Positions 21,180 through 30,638 of a DNA stretch of 35,117 nucleotides are shown piece after piece; position 1 is the first letter of the stretch; each line of letters opens with the position of its first letter. Where the stretch lies: the NCBI GenBank assembly GCA_003427395.1, contig BFEA01000536.1:217837-252953 (forward strand). Direction: 5' to 3'. The notes below the pieces were generated by a model, which made no database searches, was not told the origin of the DNA, and saw only the letters and a list, made by a program, of their open reading frames with translations. The position numbers and the translations under genes were made by a program. The stretch comes from Chara braunii. Lineage: Eukaryota > Streptophyta > Charophyceae > Charales > Characeae.

Positions 21180-21830
21180 CGGTAATGGTCCATAAGCGCC
21201 GCAGCAACACATAGTGGTGATCAACAACAACAACCGTAGTGTGCAGCTAACAACAGCAATATGTAGCCGCAGTCTGTGCAGCGCCACTCAACAACTCTCA
21301 TTAGTGGTTCATGCACAGTCACTCAGCAGCCACGGCTGCGCACAGTCGAAAGCAACAATAGCCGCTCGTGCCCAGCCAACGAACACAGCAACGATATGTA
21401 GCGGCGGTCACTGGCAACAATAGCAGATGCCCGCAACAACAGTTCTCAGCAGCAATCTTCAACAATTCATAGTTGCACACAACAGTCTGCAGTAGTCAAC
21501 AGTAATCAGTAACCCGTGCACAGTTGACGACAGCAGTCCGTGCACAGATGCAGCAGCGGCCCATGCACAGTCAGTAAACGGCAGCAGTTATCAGCAGCTC
21601 GTGCCCAATTAATAGGCACAGCAGCAATTGGAGCAGCCCTAGCAGCAGCCTGCCATCGCTCGCGCGTAGCCAAACAGGCGCAACGGATGTGCAAGGCCGA
21701 CGTAGCAACGACCCTTGCAATATACCGCGATACTCAGCCGCAGTTCCTAGCAGCCTTAGCAGTGCCCCTGCAACCTCTCTCTGCTCCTTCACTTAATGCC
21801 ACAGCCGCACAGCCTTCAGCCAGTCACAGC
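21180..21830 (+). repeat. CAG/AAC-rich low-complexity tract
   Basis: Imprecise repeats of CAGCAG, AACAAC and GTGCACAGTC words, for example around 21311, 21517 and 21555, with no regular period. Open frames across it are Gln/Ala/Ser-rich by composition. I see no left-arm counterpart, so it is an arm-specific expansion or insertion. Confidence 0.6.
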
Positions 21831-23963
21831 TAGGCAATGCAGCGACCCACACCCATCCCTAGCAACTTCTTTAGCAGACACCGTAGATGGAACAGGCCGC
21901 AGAACGCCCGTCTATGGGACTCGCAAGGGCATCTCGGCGGCCAGGACGCACAGCGGCGGTCAGGGCGGGTAGTAACCTCCCTCTGCAGCCTACCCACCTC
22001 TCCTGGTATCTTGTCTGAACCGTAGTTACATCGGCTGTAAACGCAACGCGCTCGGCAACATAGAGCAGCGCAGTGACCACGACGGTCTGTAGCTAGAACA
22101 CGGCCACCGGTGTAGCTGCTACTTAGTTGAAATGACCGTCGACAGTACTTCAGCCGATGGAATGAGCGGATCACACAATAAGCAAGGGAAACACGGTCAG
22201 CAGATGTCAATACTGCAGTGACATGGCAGGGCACACCACAGCCTCAAGTAGCCCTGCCTGAACGAGTCTCCTTCCCGTACCGCACACAAACGGCGTTCTG
22301 TCAGTCAAGCGGACTCCTTCCCCGTCGCTCATCACACCCTTAATCTTAGTACCTCCTCTTAGGCTCACTGCTGCTGTACGGCGTCCCTACTGCAACCAGC
22401 AGAGGTCTGGCTAGTCATGCAGCCAGCGAAATGTACGCCTTCCGACTTCGGCCGGACCTTCAGCCCCTCACTTCCTCAGTCTGCCGGTAACTCAGGCCCC
22501 CCCCCTGTCTGGGCCGACTGAGTACGTATGCCATTTCTTCCGAGCGCCTTCACGCTGCCGTAGTTGGCCAACACTGGTATCCGTCTCACCACCCGCCTCT
22601 ACACTTATCAGGTAAGTTTCCAATTCCGTAGCCCACCTCACGCCCGTATTCGTCAGCTAACGACCGAAGTCGGGTGTCTGCCCACCAACCTGATACTCGG
22701 GTGTATCTGGCGCGAATCCGCTCTAGGTTCACTCACCCATTTAGCACCCTCTGCACACAGCCCTCCCTCTCTACGCTAATTCTAACCAGCTAATCTCAAT
22801 ACTAACTATGTCGTTGGAATCGCCTTGCCCAGAAACCCTGAAATCGACGTTCCTTCACCCAATTCCGATCAAAGGCAGTGCAGACAAACACCTTCTTGTT
22901 CTCCCTCCGTCTCATTCCCGCCATGTCTGCGCACTCACTTTTCTTACTAACTCCTTAATTACTAACTCTTTTGATATTCTGACTTCAGATCCTGGGTCGC
23001 CCTATCAATAAACCCCAATCCTAAATCTCTCCTCGCTCGATTCTGTCAAGGATCGAGCGCACCCTGCACTCTCCTGTTCGCCATAGCCTCACTCCCCGAC
23101 ATCACCATGCAGCAACTTTTCTATCTAACCTCCAATCTACTGAGCTAACACCGAAACTAACAACGGATTCAAATTCACTGGGGGTGAGAACCTCAAAATC
23201 GCCTCCTCCCTCGCTTGATTTCAATAAGGATCAAGCGAGGTATACCTCCCCGACTGCGCCCAACCCGTCACTCCGCCACTACCATTCCTCCATGCGCTGA
23301 GTGCACCCGGCGCGGATTAGTAGCGCCCGGGTTTATTTCGCCCCGTTCTTCCCATCTGGTGTTGTGTTCGGCCCTTCGCTCTCCCCTGTGGGTGTCACCA
23401 GCTCCCCTCGTCAGCAGCCGCCTGCCCGGTCAATCACCCTCCCCCTGAATGTACCTGGCGCACACCCGCGCCGGGTTCATCCCCTCTCCATCGCTCCCCT
23501 CTCGTCTTCTGTCGTAGCGCTCTACCCCTTCTCCCGCTACGCCATCTTCAACCCCCCACCATCCCGTTTCTCCCTCACTCCTTAACGCCGAATGTACCCC
23601 GTCACATCCTACGTCTAGGTCCCTTCCACCTTCCTGGCCCGTTGCCCCGCTGTCCTGTCCTTCTTACCGCGCCCCGCTTCTTCCTATCGGCGCTATCTCT
23701 CCTTGGTACGCCCGATCAGCGTTGAGGCAAAGCCCGCAATACTTCAGGAAAAGTAACAGCTAGCTTCCGGGCCGTTCCTTACTTATGCCTGTCATCACCC
23801 GGGCGGGTCCGCTATCCCTTTTCGTACCGCCCCAACCTTAGCGGATATCCCAGGGGGGTTTTACCACGGCTGTGCTCCGCAGTCCTATCATAGGCGGGGG
23901 CCGTCACGCACCCTCCCTGTTGCCTAACCCGACCACGGCCCGCATGCCAAGGAGGTAACAGCC

Positions 23964-23998
23964 AAAAAAAAAAGGAGATAAAAAAAAAAATAAAAATA
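23964..23998 (+). repeat. A-rich tract near the end of the right arm
   Basis: Two runs of about ten A with a GGAGAT interruption, then TAAAAATAGG. It could mark an old poly(A)-type insertion, but I find no attached element. Confidence 0.5.
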
Positions 23999-24275
23999 GG
24001 TCAGGGCTTTAGGGGAATAGGTGTTGTCGTCACCCGGTTACCCCCGTAGGCCGGGTCCGCTATCACCTATATCAACAAAAGCCTGAGGGGGATAGCCCCG
24101 GCGGGCCCTCGACCCCTCAGCTTTCTCCTCGCTGTTCCGGTGCGCTGCTGCTCCTGCGTTGCCGCCTGGTTCATACATAGGTAGCCGTTTGAACACACAG
24201 GCCTGGACCATCGGCCCCGCTGTCACTTGCAAAAACCCAGGGCGAATACCTCTGCCAGGGTATTCTCGCCGACAG

Positions 24276-24340
24276 CGTGACGCGGCCGGGAGGGTCCCGT
24301 GCTGCCTTGTGCGGTGCCGGACCGATGCGCGTCAACAACG
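24276..24340 (+). repeat. M module, copy 3 (junction of palindrome and Ty3 element)
   Basis: The module has the same orientation as copy 1 and differs at only a handful of positions: CGTGACGCGGCC...GATGCGCGTCAACA. On the minus strand it lies just downstream of the Ty3 integrase frame and reads WREWWNALL followed by TRIGPAPHKAARDPP. It may therefore be the end of the Ty3 coding region or its 3' untranslated part. The palindrome arm stops exactly at its left edge. Confidence 0.7.
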
Positions 24341-24376
24341 CGTTCCACCATTCCCTCCACTTGGCGGCTTCGAGGA

Positions 24377-25157
24377 TCAACACGTCCAACTGCCAAAAGG
24401 AGCATCGGTGGTGGACTGCCAAAAGGTGGGAAGGTCAGATGGGAGTCTGAAAGTTGAGAGACGGTGATGGTTCATTGAGGCGGCGCGAAAGGAAGAACCT
24501 CGGGGATGAAGACTTCTGGCGTGGCAGGGGAGAGTCTGAGTTGGCGACGTAGAAGGTGAGAGAGACGGAGAAGTAGGTAAAAAACGGAGATAGGACACGT
24601 GGCGGATGATTGGCCTAGCTGACGGGGTTCCCGACACCTTCGGAGCGAGTCGCACCGTGTTCACCCCACTGGGGCCGAGCTCGACTACAAGAAATCGCCT
24701 GAAGAATCGTGGCGCTAACTTGCCCTGGCGAGCGCATTTCCTCACCTGCATTACGTCCCCTAATTTGTACTGGGGTTGGAGCCCAGCATTCCCGTCCCGG
24801 GCCTCGTAGCTTCGGACCTGTCGTTCGTGGGCCATTTCGGTCATTCGCTGTTTTTTTCGGGCTAACCAGGGGAGGGTCTTTTCCATCCGTTCAAGGTGGC
24901 GCTTGGCCTTTTCCTTGACCGTCGCCCTAGTAGATCGCCGTCCGAGGGTCGTTTCGCCGTTCAAGCTCGGCAAAGCTACGCAGGCCAGGCTGTTAGTCCG
25001 TAATTGAAATGGGGACAGGCAGGTGGACTCATGGGGTGTCCCCTGATGAACGGCCAATTATGATCCACTATGTCGGGCTAAGGCCTTGTATCTCTAGCTG
25101 CGATATTCCGCCAAAGGGCGGTTTTGATTACCCGGTTGCCAGCGGGTTGGCATTTTC
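24377..25157 (-). pseudogene. Ty3 integrase, C-terminal part
   Basis: The frame starting at 25057 is long and open. Residues about 60-100 are a basic helical segment (KEKAKRHLERMEK...). KLGDVMQVRK begins an SH3-like C-terminal domain that binds DNA, followed by FFRRFLVVELGPSGVNTVRL. A Ser/Pro-rich tail follows. Between 25057 and 25157 other frames keep RVIKTALWR. The third catalytic residue, a Glu expected just before that Arg, is not seen; the codon there reads Asn. Stops and a frameshift separate this piece from the catalytic core. Confidence 0.75.
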
Positions 25158-25792
25158 TACGAGGCGGTGTTCTGAATGGAGACACCATGGGTGACCAGAC
25201 TCCTTAGGACTTCCCCTCGGAATTTGGCCCCATTGTCCGTTAGGATTTCCGTGGTATCCTGATGCATTATGAGGAAGCGGTTGACATATCGCACAATTTT
25301 CACCGTCTGTCGCATTTTACAGAGATATGCGTCGATCCATGGAAAAATGATCCACAAAAACAAGGAGGATTGAATATTCGCAACTATTTGGACCAGGGGG
25401 AATGACAATGTTTGTCGTGTCCATACTGACTCTTTGGAACGGTCGTTCGACTATCGTTGGCACGATGGACTGGGTAGGCTGAACCGGCGCTTTATCCGCC
25501 GCACATACTAGGCAATTTTTGACGATAAATTGAACGACGTCCCTAATATTCGACCAGTACCACTCGTTTTTGTCGATGACCGATTCCGTAATTCTGACAG
25601 CAAAATGGGCGGCGGTTTCCTCGTGGGAAGACTGAAGTCGTACCTCATCAACGGATGAGGTACTGATATCCAAATCCCACTTCCATCCGTCTTTCGTTTT
25701 TCTAACCGTCCTTCGACCCAACTGTAATCATGTGCTCTTTCATTGGCCCGCCTCCGATCCTCCTTTGTGAATTCTCGGAGGGAATTTCCCAC
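25157..25792 (-). pseudogene. Ty3 integrase, zinc-binding and catalytic core
   Basis: Integrase inserts the reverse-transcribed copy into chromosomes. The frame 25721-25317 has the HHCC zinc domain (SSHEETAAHF...KNCLVCAADK), then the core with the first catalytic Asp in RVSMDTTNIV and a strand (YSILLVFVDHFS). After a frameshift, 25408-25157 holds the second Asp in ILTDNGAKFRGEV. The upstream frame 25792-25508 supplies the start (LREFTKEDRRRANERAHDY) and shifts frame near 25700. The DDE triad is incomplete. Confidence 0.85.
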
Positions 25793-26173
25793 AAACGTAG
25801 CTATCAGGTGAACATCAATTCATACCTCAGCACGTCGAAATCAGCATGTTTTTCTAATTCTTCGGACGTGGCTTCGAGGAATCGAGTCTCCGTCGGGATC
25901 TTGTCAGTACAACACAAAGGGACACAGTCAAGTTTTGTCTATATTCCTACGTTGGACGTAGAACCTGTGAGCTCTAGAGACACATCGTTCGCAATCTACC
26001 CATTCGACATATCCTTCCCCACTAGGATGCATAGGGACCGAGTAAACTCGTGACATCTCTTCACAAAAATAGCAGAATTTGTCGGGTAGGGAGAGAAAAG
26101 AAGAAGAAGAGATCGGGGAGAGAGGGCCCTTAGAATTACCTTCTCCACCCGTCGTCATGAGGCTACATGTCAC
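25793..26173 (-). pseudogene. PHD-like zinc-finger segment between RNase H and integrase
   Basis: The frame 26173-25928 has a Ser-rich start, then C-Y-F-C, 23 residues, W-V-D-C-E-R-C, four residues and His (25958-26074). The spacing W-x-x-C-x-x-C-x4-H is that of the second half of a PHD finger. The next expected Cys (H-x2-C) reads Tyr, one G-to-A change away. A second frame just downstream (about 25.8-25.93 kb) contains DCVPLCC, possibly the last Cys pair, then SEELEKHADFD. PHD fingers read histone tails, so a chromatin-targeting role is possible but inferred. A generic zinc ribbon is the alternative. Confidence 0.5.
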
Positions 26174-26597
26174 TTCCCGGAGGTTCTGCGGAGAATGTTC
26201 ACCTTCCCGTATGATGGTCCCTTGGTCAACTCCGACTCCTTGATTTCTTCTCCCTTTGCCACCTTGCTTGGTTGGTGCAGTCGTGTCAGTCCATATGCGT
26301 TCCCGTGTTTCTCCATTTTCCGATGGACGATGTCGAAATCATACTCTTGTAACCGTACAGCCCTGCGTCCAATCATGCCCATATAGTTGGTGAGCCTCTT
26401 GAGAGCCAATAGAGGCTCATGATCCGTAACGAGGAGGAACTTCTGTCCGTATAAATACAAATAAAAATGTTGGATTCCCCAGACGACGCATAGCCGCATT
26501 CGCCCTGAGGGGCCGAGTCGTTTCGTCGTTCGTCTGGTACAGTTTGCAAGGCGTACTCGATGACATGTTCTCGGTCGTCCTTCCCCCTCTGGGCCAA
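26170..26597 (-). pseudogene. Ty3 RNase H domain
   Basis: This domain degrades the RNA strand during reverse transcription. Two overlapping frames carry it. 26597-26373 has ILAQRGKDDREHVIEYALQT. 26499-26170 has VVWGIQHFYLYLYGQKFLLV, then TDHEPLLAL with a catalytic Asp, then IVHRKMEKHGNAYGL. The last motif normally reads HxNADxL; the Asp is Tyr here, so activity is lost. The frameshift between them is near 26470. Confidence 0.85.
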
Positions 26598-26733
26598 AAT
26601 AGCGGGGATCGCCTCAGGCTACCAGTCTGTGATGAGTATAAACTGCTTCTCGGGGTCTGGGCGAATCAAAATAGGCACGAAGGTGAATTCCTCCTTCAAA
26701 GTGGCAACGGCCTGTTCGCACTTCGCGTCCCAA

Positions 26734-27350
26734 TTATGTGGCAGGTCCTTTCGCAGGAGGTTCGTTGGAGATCGAATGATTGCCGCAAATCCCTTGATAA
26801 AACTCGACCTTCCTCGAATCCGGTCTCAAGCCCCCTCGGGTCACCACGTACCCTACTAACGAGATCTCGGAGAGGAAGAATTCGATTTTCTCCAATGCGA
26901 TCTTGAAACCCGCATCTCGCAATGCCCCAAGTGTCCATTCGATGTGTTGTGCGTGTGAAACGACTCAGAGTACACCAGAATGCCATCCATGTACAGAATG
27001 ACACAAAAATTAACCATTCCCTGAGTCGGTCGGGTCTTGTTTTGGAAAGTGACATTCATTGCTCTCTGGAAGGTAGTTGGTGCGCTGCATATTCCCATGG
27101 GGCAACGAATCCACTGCCAGGTGCCTTCAAACAAAACAAACATCGTTTTTTGTCAGTCCTCCTCCTTCACCAGGATATGATGAAACCCATAGCGAATATT
27201 GAACTTACTAAAATAGTTGGTATACGCAATCGCATCCAACAAATCATCAATCCGGGGAAGGGGGTACACATCTTTGATCGTGATATTATTCAATTTTTTG
27301 TAATCGATGCATATGCAAATCGACCCGTTCTTTTTTGGAACCAGGACCAC
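26734..27350 (-). pseudogene. Ty3 reverse transcriptase, palm and thumb
   Basis: The frame starts LVPKKNG and continues through DYKKLNNITIKDVYPLPRID. Motif A reads SKFNIRYGFHHI where the family has S-K-[LF]-D-L-R-S-G-Y: the catalytic Asp is Asn (codon 27198-27200). A TGA follows EED, and the same frame resumes with PMGICSAPTTFQRAMN. The YxDD box reads YMDG (26982-26993), losing the second Asp. After a frameshift, 26922-26734 gives AGFKIALEKIEFFLSEISLV. Two of three metal-binding Asp are gone, so the enzyme is dead. Confidence 0.9.
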
Positions 27351-27404
27351 GGGGAATGACCAGGGTCCTGTAGCTGGCTCGATTCATTCGTTAGCCTCGA
27401 ACTC

Positions 27405-28052
27405 TCAAATTCGTTCCAACGTAGTTCTCCTTTCTGTGAGGGAATATCGGTACGGTTTGCAATGGATTGGCAGATGCGTTCCTGTTTGAATTTCGTGTTG
27501 GATAACTACGGACAGTCCGATGTCCGTGTCTTTGACGCTAATCGCCCCTTGATACTCAGACAGGATGTCGACAATAAGGCGATGAGTTTCATTGGGCACA
27601 TACTGGGGCACGTGTAGTTCGTAAAGTTGTCCATGGATGCTAATCGTCACTTGTTTTGTGCAAAACACCATATCGTTCCTTGGTGGGGGAGAAATGAATG
27701 AGTTGTCCGATCGCCATGAGAACACTGTGGTAACCATCTAAGTGTCTTCTTCTCGCATTGCCACGTGTTCTTCTACGGTTACACCGTCGTCGATGTCTCG
27801 AGGGCTTACGGGTTTCTGGACAATTTTAATCCCGAGTTCAGAAGGCGAGAGATTGCCACATCCAGGGGGTTCCAAAGCTTCGCTCTCGGCGCCCTGTCGC
27901 AACAATCGAACCTCCTTTCCTGTAGAGAGCAAGGAGCGAGGTAGTCCCGTAACATCGCAGAAAGCTTTCTTGTCGTTGTACCTTGGGAGGAGCGGGGTGG
28001 TAGCTTCATATAGGGTTTGAGGGGGTTCCCAAAAATCGGTCATTTGGGACAC
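27405..28052 (-). pseudogene. Ty3 protease-RT linker and RT N-terminus
   Basis: One frame runs through a single TAG (27738-27740). The first half is a low-conservation linker. The second half ends with DTDIGLSVVIQHEIQTGTH and KPYRYSLTERR, the strand-and-turn that opens Ty3 reverse transcriptases (family pattern H-x-I-x-T-G-x2-P-x4-P-Y-R). A frameshift or gap separates it from the palm frame at 27350. Confidence 0.8.
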
Positions 28053-28132
28053 TTATACCAATGGTTCTCCCAGGATTAGAGCCCGCGTCCGTTGGAGGTT
28101 CCTTTTCGTAATGACGACGTTCCCGTTATTTT

Positions 28133-28777
28133 CTATTGGACTGGGTAGCGAACCAGTTGGTGCGCTATATCCAAGATCACAGGGTCCGCTTCCTCCTCGT
28201 TGTCTGAAGTGTTGGGCGAAAATTCGGGCCCCTTTTCCCTATTATCTGGTTTGTTAGTGGGTTCTTTCCAGATGATCATATGGAGTGGTTCCCTGATTTC
28301 GGGGAGGGCTTTTCGAGTTGCAAGTAATGTTGTTTGGAGAGTTAGGCGCATCGAAATGGGGTACGATTTTCCACTCGTATTTCGGAGGATAATTGATCGC
28401 TTCTCGAAATCTAAGTTGGCTCGGAGCGCAGTGAGGGTCAGTAGTCCCATAAGGACATCGTATGTATTCACGTTCAGTACTACGACATCCCCCAGGGCAT
28501 GGACGTTTCCTAATCGGAAAGCGGCGTTTATCATTCTTCCTACTACCTTAATTTTCTCAACGTCAGCGAAGATAAAATGGTCTCCTTCCTCTAACGGGAT
28601 CAAATTTTTCCTTCTCCCTGCTCGTTCCACCACCTTCAGAGAAACGACTAATATAATGGCCCTTGAGTCGACGATAGCATTGTACGGGATTCCCAAGACT
28701 TCTACGTCACATTCCGTGGATTTCCACGAAATAGCCTTGATACGCAAAAAATGGTCATTTTTTGGGACTAGTCTCAA
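28133..28777 (-). pseudogene. Ty3 retropepsin-like protease
   Basis: An aspartic protease of this type cleaves the Gag-Pol polyprotein. The active-site motif, normally D-[ST]-G-A, reads AIVDSRAI with Asp at residue 37: the Gly is Arg. Strands rich in Val/Ile follow, and NVNTYDVLMG is the family's D-x-L-[LI]-G segment. The protein continues about 70 residues into an acidic tail (SDNEEEADP). The upstream part of this frame (28778-28900) holds KANRKRFALAKLAAIKGKAP and a TGA. Confidence 0.8.
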
Positions 28778-29411
28778 TCGTATTGGATCCGAGGTGCTGG
28801 GGACGTCGGGTTTGTCTTCTCAGATGGGAGCCTTCCCCTTGATGGCCGCTAGCTTGGCAAGGGCAAACCGCTTTCGGTTTGCCTTGCAATGTTGCAACAT
28901 TCACTCGTTTGCCTGCTCCGATGGGTAAGGGAATTCGGTGGTCCAGTGCTCGGACGATATTCAAGACATCAATCTCTTCCGTACCGAAAGTGGGGCCGCC
29001 AGACTCCATTTCCCTGGGGGCTGGTCTCCATTCTGTTACTTCACGTTGTTCATTTGCAGGATGGATGGTTCCGATCATTCCCAGCCCCGGGTAACCCAGC
29101 GAGATGTATTGATTGAGTGGGATAAGTTCTGCAGCTTCCTCGGTAGTGATTATCGCGCTCCCTCCTCCCTCGGCCGCTTCCACCATTGTGCCTACCCTCT
29201 CTGGTCTGTTCAAGTTGGCCAGAGGTGCTGCTGCCGTGGGGGCTGCTCCTATCCGGGCCTCTGTCGGTCGGTTGGGGCAGTCCCGGGCTATATGGCCTGG
29301 TTGGTGACACATGTAGCATACGCCTGTATTAACTACAACGTCGTCCACGGCTTGGCTTGGCCGGGGGCTGCTCCTTGTGCTACCGGTGCAGCTCGAACGG
29401 CGATGGGGCAC
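28755..29411 (-). pseudogene. Ty3 Gag nucleocapsid with CCHC zinc knuckle
   Basis: CYMCHQPGHIARDC (29277-29318) is a C-X2-C-X4-H-X4-C knuckle that packages element RNA. It is followed by an Ala/Pro linker and an acidic segment with IPLNQYISLGYPGLG-like and GTEEIDVLNIVRALDHRIPL text. The frame drifts out of coding register near 28900, where the protease-side frame takes over. It enters from the capsid frame by another shift near 29400. Confidence 0.85.
28857..28887. other. 13-bp hairpin at the gag-protease frame change
   Basis: GCAAGGGCAAACCG (28857-28870), loop CTTT, CGGTTTGCCTTGC (28875-28887) forms a nearly perfect stem with one bulged base. It falls where the nucleocapsid frame and the protease frame overlap. 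Such a stem could stimulate ribosomal frameshifting, but I see no convincing slippery heptamer directly upstream. Confidence 0.5.
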
Positions 29412-29856
29412 ATCGATCTCATCAATGATTTTATCCGGGTATTGTGCTCGTGATGTTCTTTCTTGTTCTCCTGCATTATACTAACTAGCGTCCGAGTTAA
29501 TTCTAGTATTGCACTTGATTCGTTTGGCTTAGCAACTGTATCCGGGGGAGGCGTAGGTGTGACCATTACAGACAGTCCTGGGGTTGTGTCTAATATCGAT
29601 CTTTTGACTCCAACTTGCTCTAGATAGGTGACGGGGCCAGAGACGAAGCCCATGTTTTCAAATTTGTTTTGGAGCGCGGCTAGCTCAGCTTTCGCCCTAG
29701 CCAATTATGAGGAATCTCCTTCCTTAGCATGATCTTTCTGTTCTAGGAAGCTAGCGGCAAGTCTTCATTCCATCTCTTCCGCCCCATCCATGATATGTTG
29801 CATGGTATGATTGATGGGGGAAAATTGCTTTCGCAATTTTGCCCACATTTGTGGCT
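29333..29856 (-). pseudogene. Ty3 Gag, central part
   Basis: The frame continues the capsid after a one-base shift at 29857: LKPQMWAKLRKQ, then a helical acidic stretch, one TGA and one TAA, then LARAKAELAALQNKFENMGF, a coiled-coil-like segment, and a Thr/Pro-rich linker followed by ELTRTLVSIMQENKKEHHEH. It ends just before the zinc-knuckle frame. Confidence 0.75.
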
Positions 29857-30289
29857 TCAGAGTCCGTCGATGAACAAATCTCTTCCGACCTTTTCGTCTC
29901 GCTCTGACTTAACGAACAACTTGTAGAACCTATTGTGATACTCTGTGATGGACTGGAGGGGTTTCTGGACTCGATCTTTAATCATGAAGAAAGCTTGTTC
30001 ATGATGTATGTAATTGAATCGGTGCAAGAAGTCTCTCTCGAAGGTCGGGAGGTCCACCCAAGCGTAGGTGCTAAACCAATGATGCGCATTTCCTCCCAAC
30101 CGGGCGCGGCTGTTAATCCTGGCCTCATCATTGTCATATTGTTGCACACGCAGCGTAGCTAGCCATGCCCTAGCTAAATGATGAGCGAGATCAAAGAGAT
30201 ACAGATCAGGCGGGGCTGCAGGCGCTCGAACTCGGGGAATAGGAGCCCCCTTGTGGTGCATTAGCGTTTTGTGCCTGATTGGCGTTCAT
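29857..30289 (-). pseudogene. Ty3 Gag, capsid N-terminal part
   Basis: The frame 30261-29857 matches the retrotransposon gag pattern: LGGNAHHWFSTYAW, FERDFLHRF, KDRVQKPLQSITEYHNRFYKLF. A better start may be ATG at 30289, in another frame (MNANQAQNANAPQGG), joined by a small indel near 30240; such Asn/Gln-rich starts are common in plant Gag. The frame stops at 29857 after a one-base loss (IDGL then TGA), and coding continues in the next frame. Confidence 0.8.
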
Positions 30290-30437
30290 GTGGGCAACCT
30301 GTCGACCTGCCGATCTACTCCTAGTTAGTATGGGGTCGTGTCGTGGCACATTCCTTTGCCTAGGCCGTCCTCTGTCTGCCAGATCGATCTACTTTGGGGG
30401 CCTACCTGCTTGGCAGTCCTTGAGCTTGCCACGTGTC

Positions 30438-30447
30438 GGCTCCGATA
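30438..30447 (-). other. Candidate primer-binding site (tRNA-Met type)
   Basis: The minus strand reads TATCGGAGCC, one change from the TATCAGAGCC found in plant Ty3 elements primed by initiator tRNA-Met. It lies between the start of gag and the LTR-like end at 30451, where a primer-binding site belongs. The leading TGG is altered to TGCA. Confidence 0.6.
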
Positions 30448-30450
30448 TGC

Positions 30451-30626
30451 ACCTCACGCCCGACACTACTTCTTGATCGGAGTGAGAGTGGGCCTGGAAG
30501 TGCGATAAAGGGGGTGTGGCAAGGATTTAGTAAAATGGGGGTGGAGTCCCAGGTCGAAACTGAGATCACTTGTGCCAAGCTTCAGGGATATGAATGCAAG
30601 TGGGTAGGCGAGGGACGGGGTTCTAT
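30451..30626 (-). repeat. LTR-like repeat, copy 2 (candidate 5' LTR end)
   Basis: This copy matches 357-536 in the same orientation. Position next to the primer-binding site makes it the inner end of the 5' LTR of the minus-strand element. The match ends at about 30626, so the outer part of the LTR is lost or too diverged to see. Confidence 0.6.
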
Positions 30627-30638
30627 TTCAGGCTCTGA

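Larger units (their letters stand above)
16698..24275 (-). repeat. Right arm of giant imperfect palindrome
   Basis: This is the inverted counterpart of 9891-16635 (anchor blocks listed there), about 0.8 kb longer. Part of the excess is a CAG/AAC-rich tract around 21.18-21.83 kb with no left counterpart. No protein-like frame is present. The arm ends at CGCCGACAG (24275), immediately before M copy 3. The plus strand is C/A-rich here and G/T-rich in the left arm, as expected for inverted copies. Confidence 0.9.
24276..30626 (-). mobile_element. Degenerate Ty3/gypsy LTR retrotransposon
   Basis: Minus-strand order is gag, protease, reverse transcriptase, RNase H, zinc-finger segment, integrase. 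Reverse transcriptase before integrase defines Ty3/gypsy rather than Ty1/copia. A tRNA-Met-type primer-binding site and an LTR-like end lie at 30438-30626. The coding region is broken by at least seven frameshifts and several stops. Catalytic positions are altered in protease, reverse transcriptase, RNase H and integrase, so it cannot move by itself. The 3' side is cut at M (24276). A 3' LTR is not adjacent; the LTR-like repeat at 345-536 is the candidate partner. Confidence 0.9.

Noticed and set aside
21214-21833. Gln/Ala-rich protein from the CAG/AAC tract
   Set aside because: All frames show the same composition effect on both strands; there is no start or stop pattern of a gene.
9891-24275. 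Palindrome as a sequencing or assembly hairpin artefact
   Set aside because: The arms are far too diverged, with arm-specific insertions and compensatory changes; an artefact would give near-identical arms.
27144-27152. Programmed readthrough at the TGA in the RT palm
   Set aside because: It lies inside an enzyme domain already lacking catalytic residues, so ordinary decay explains it.
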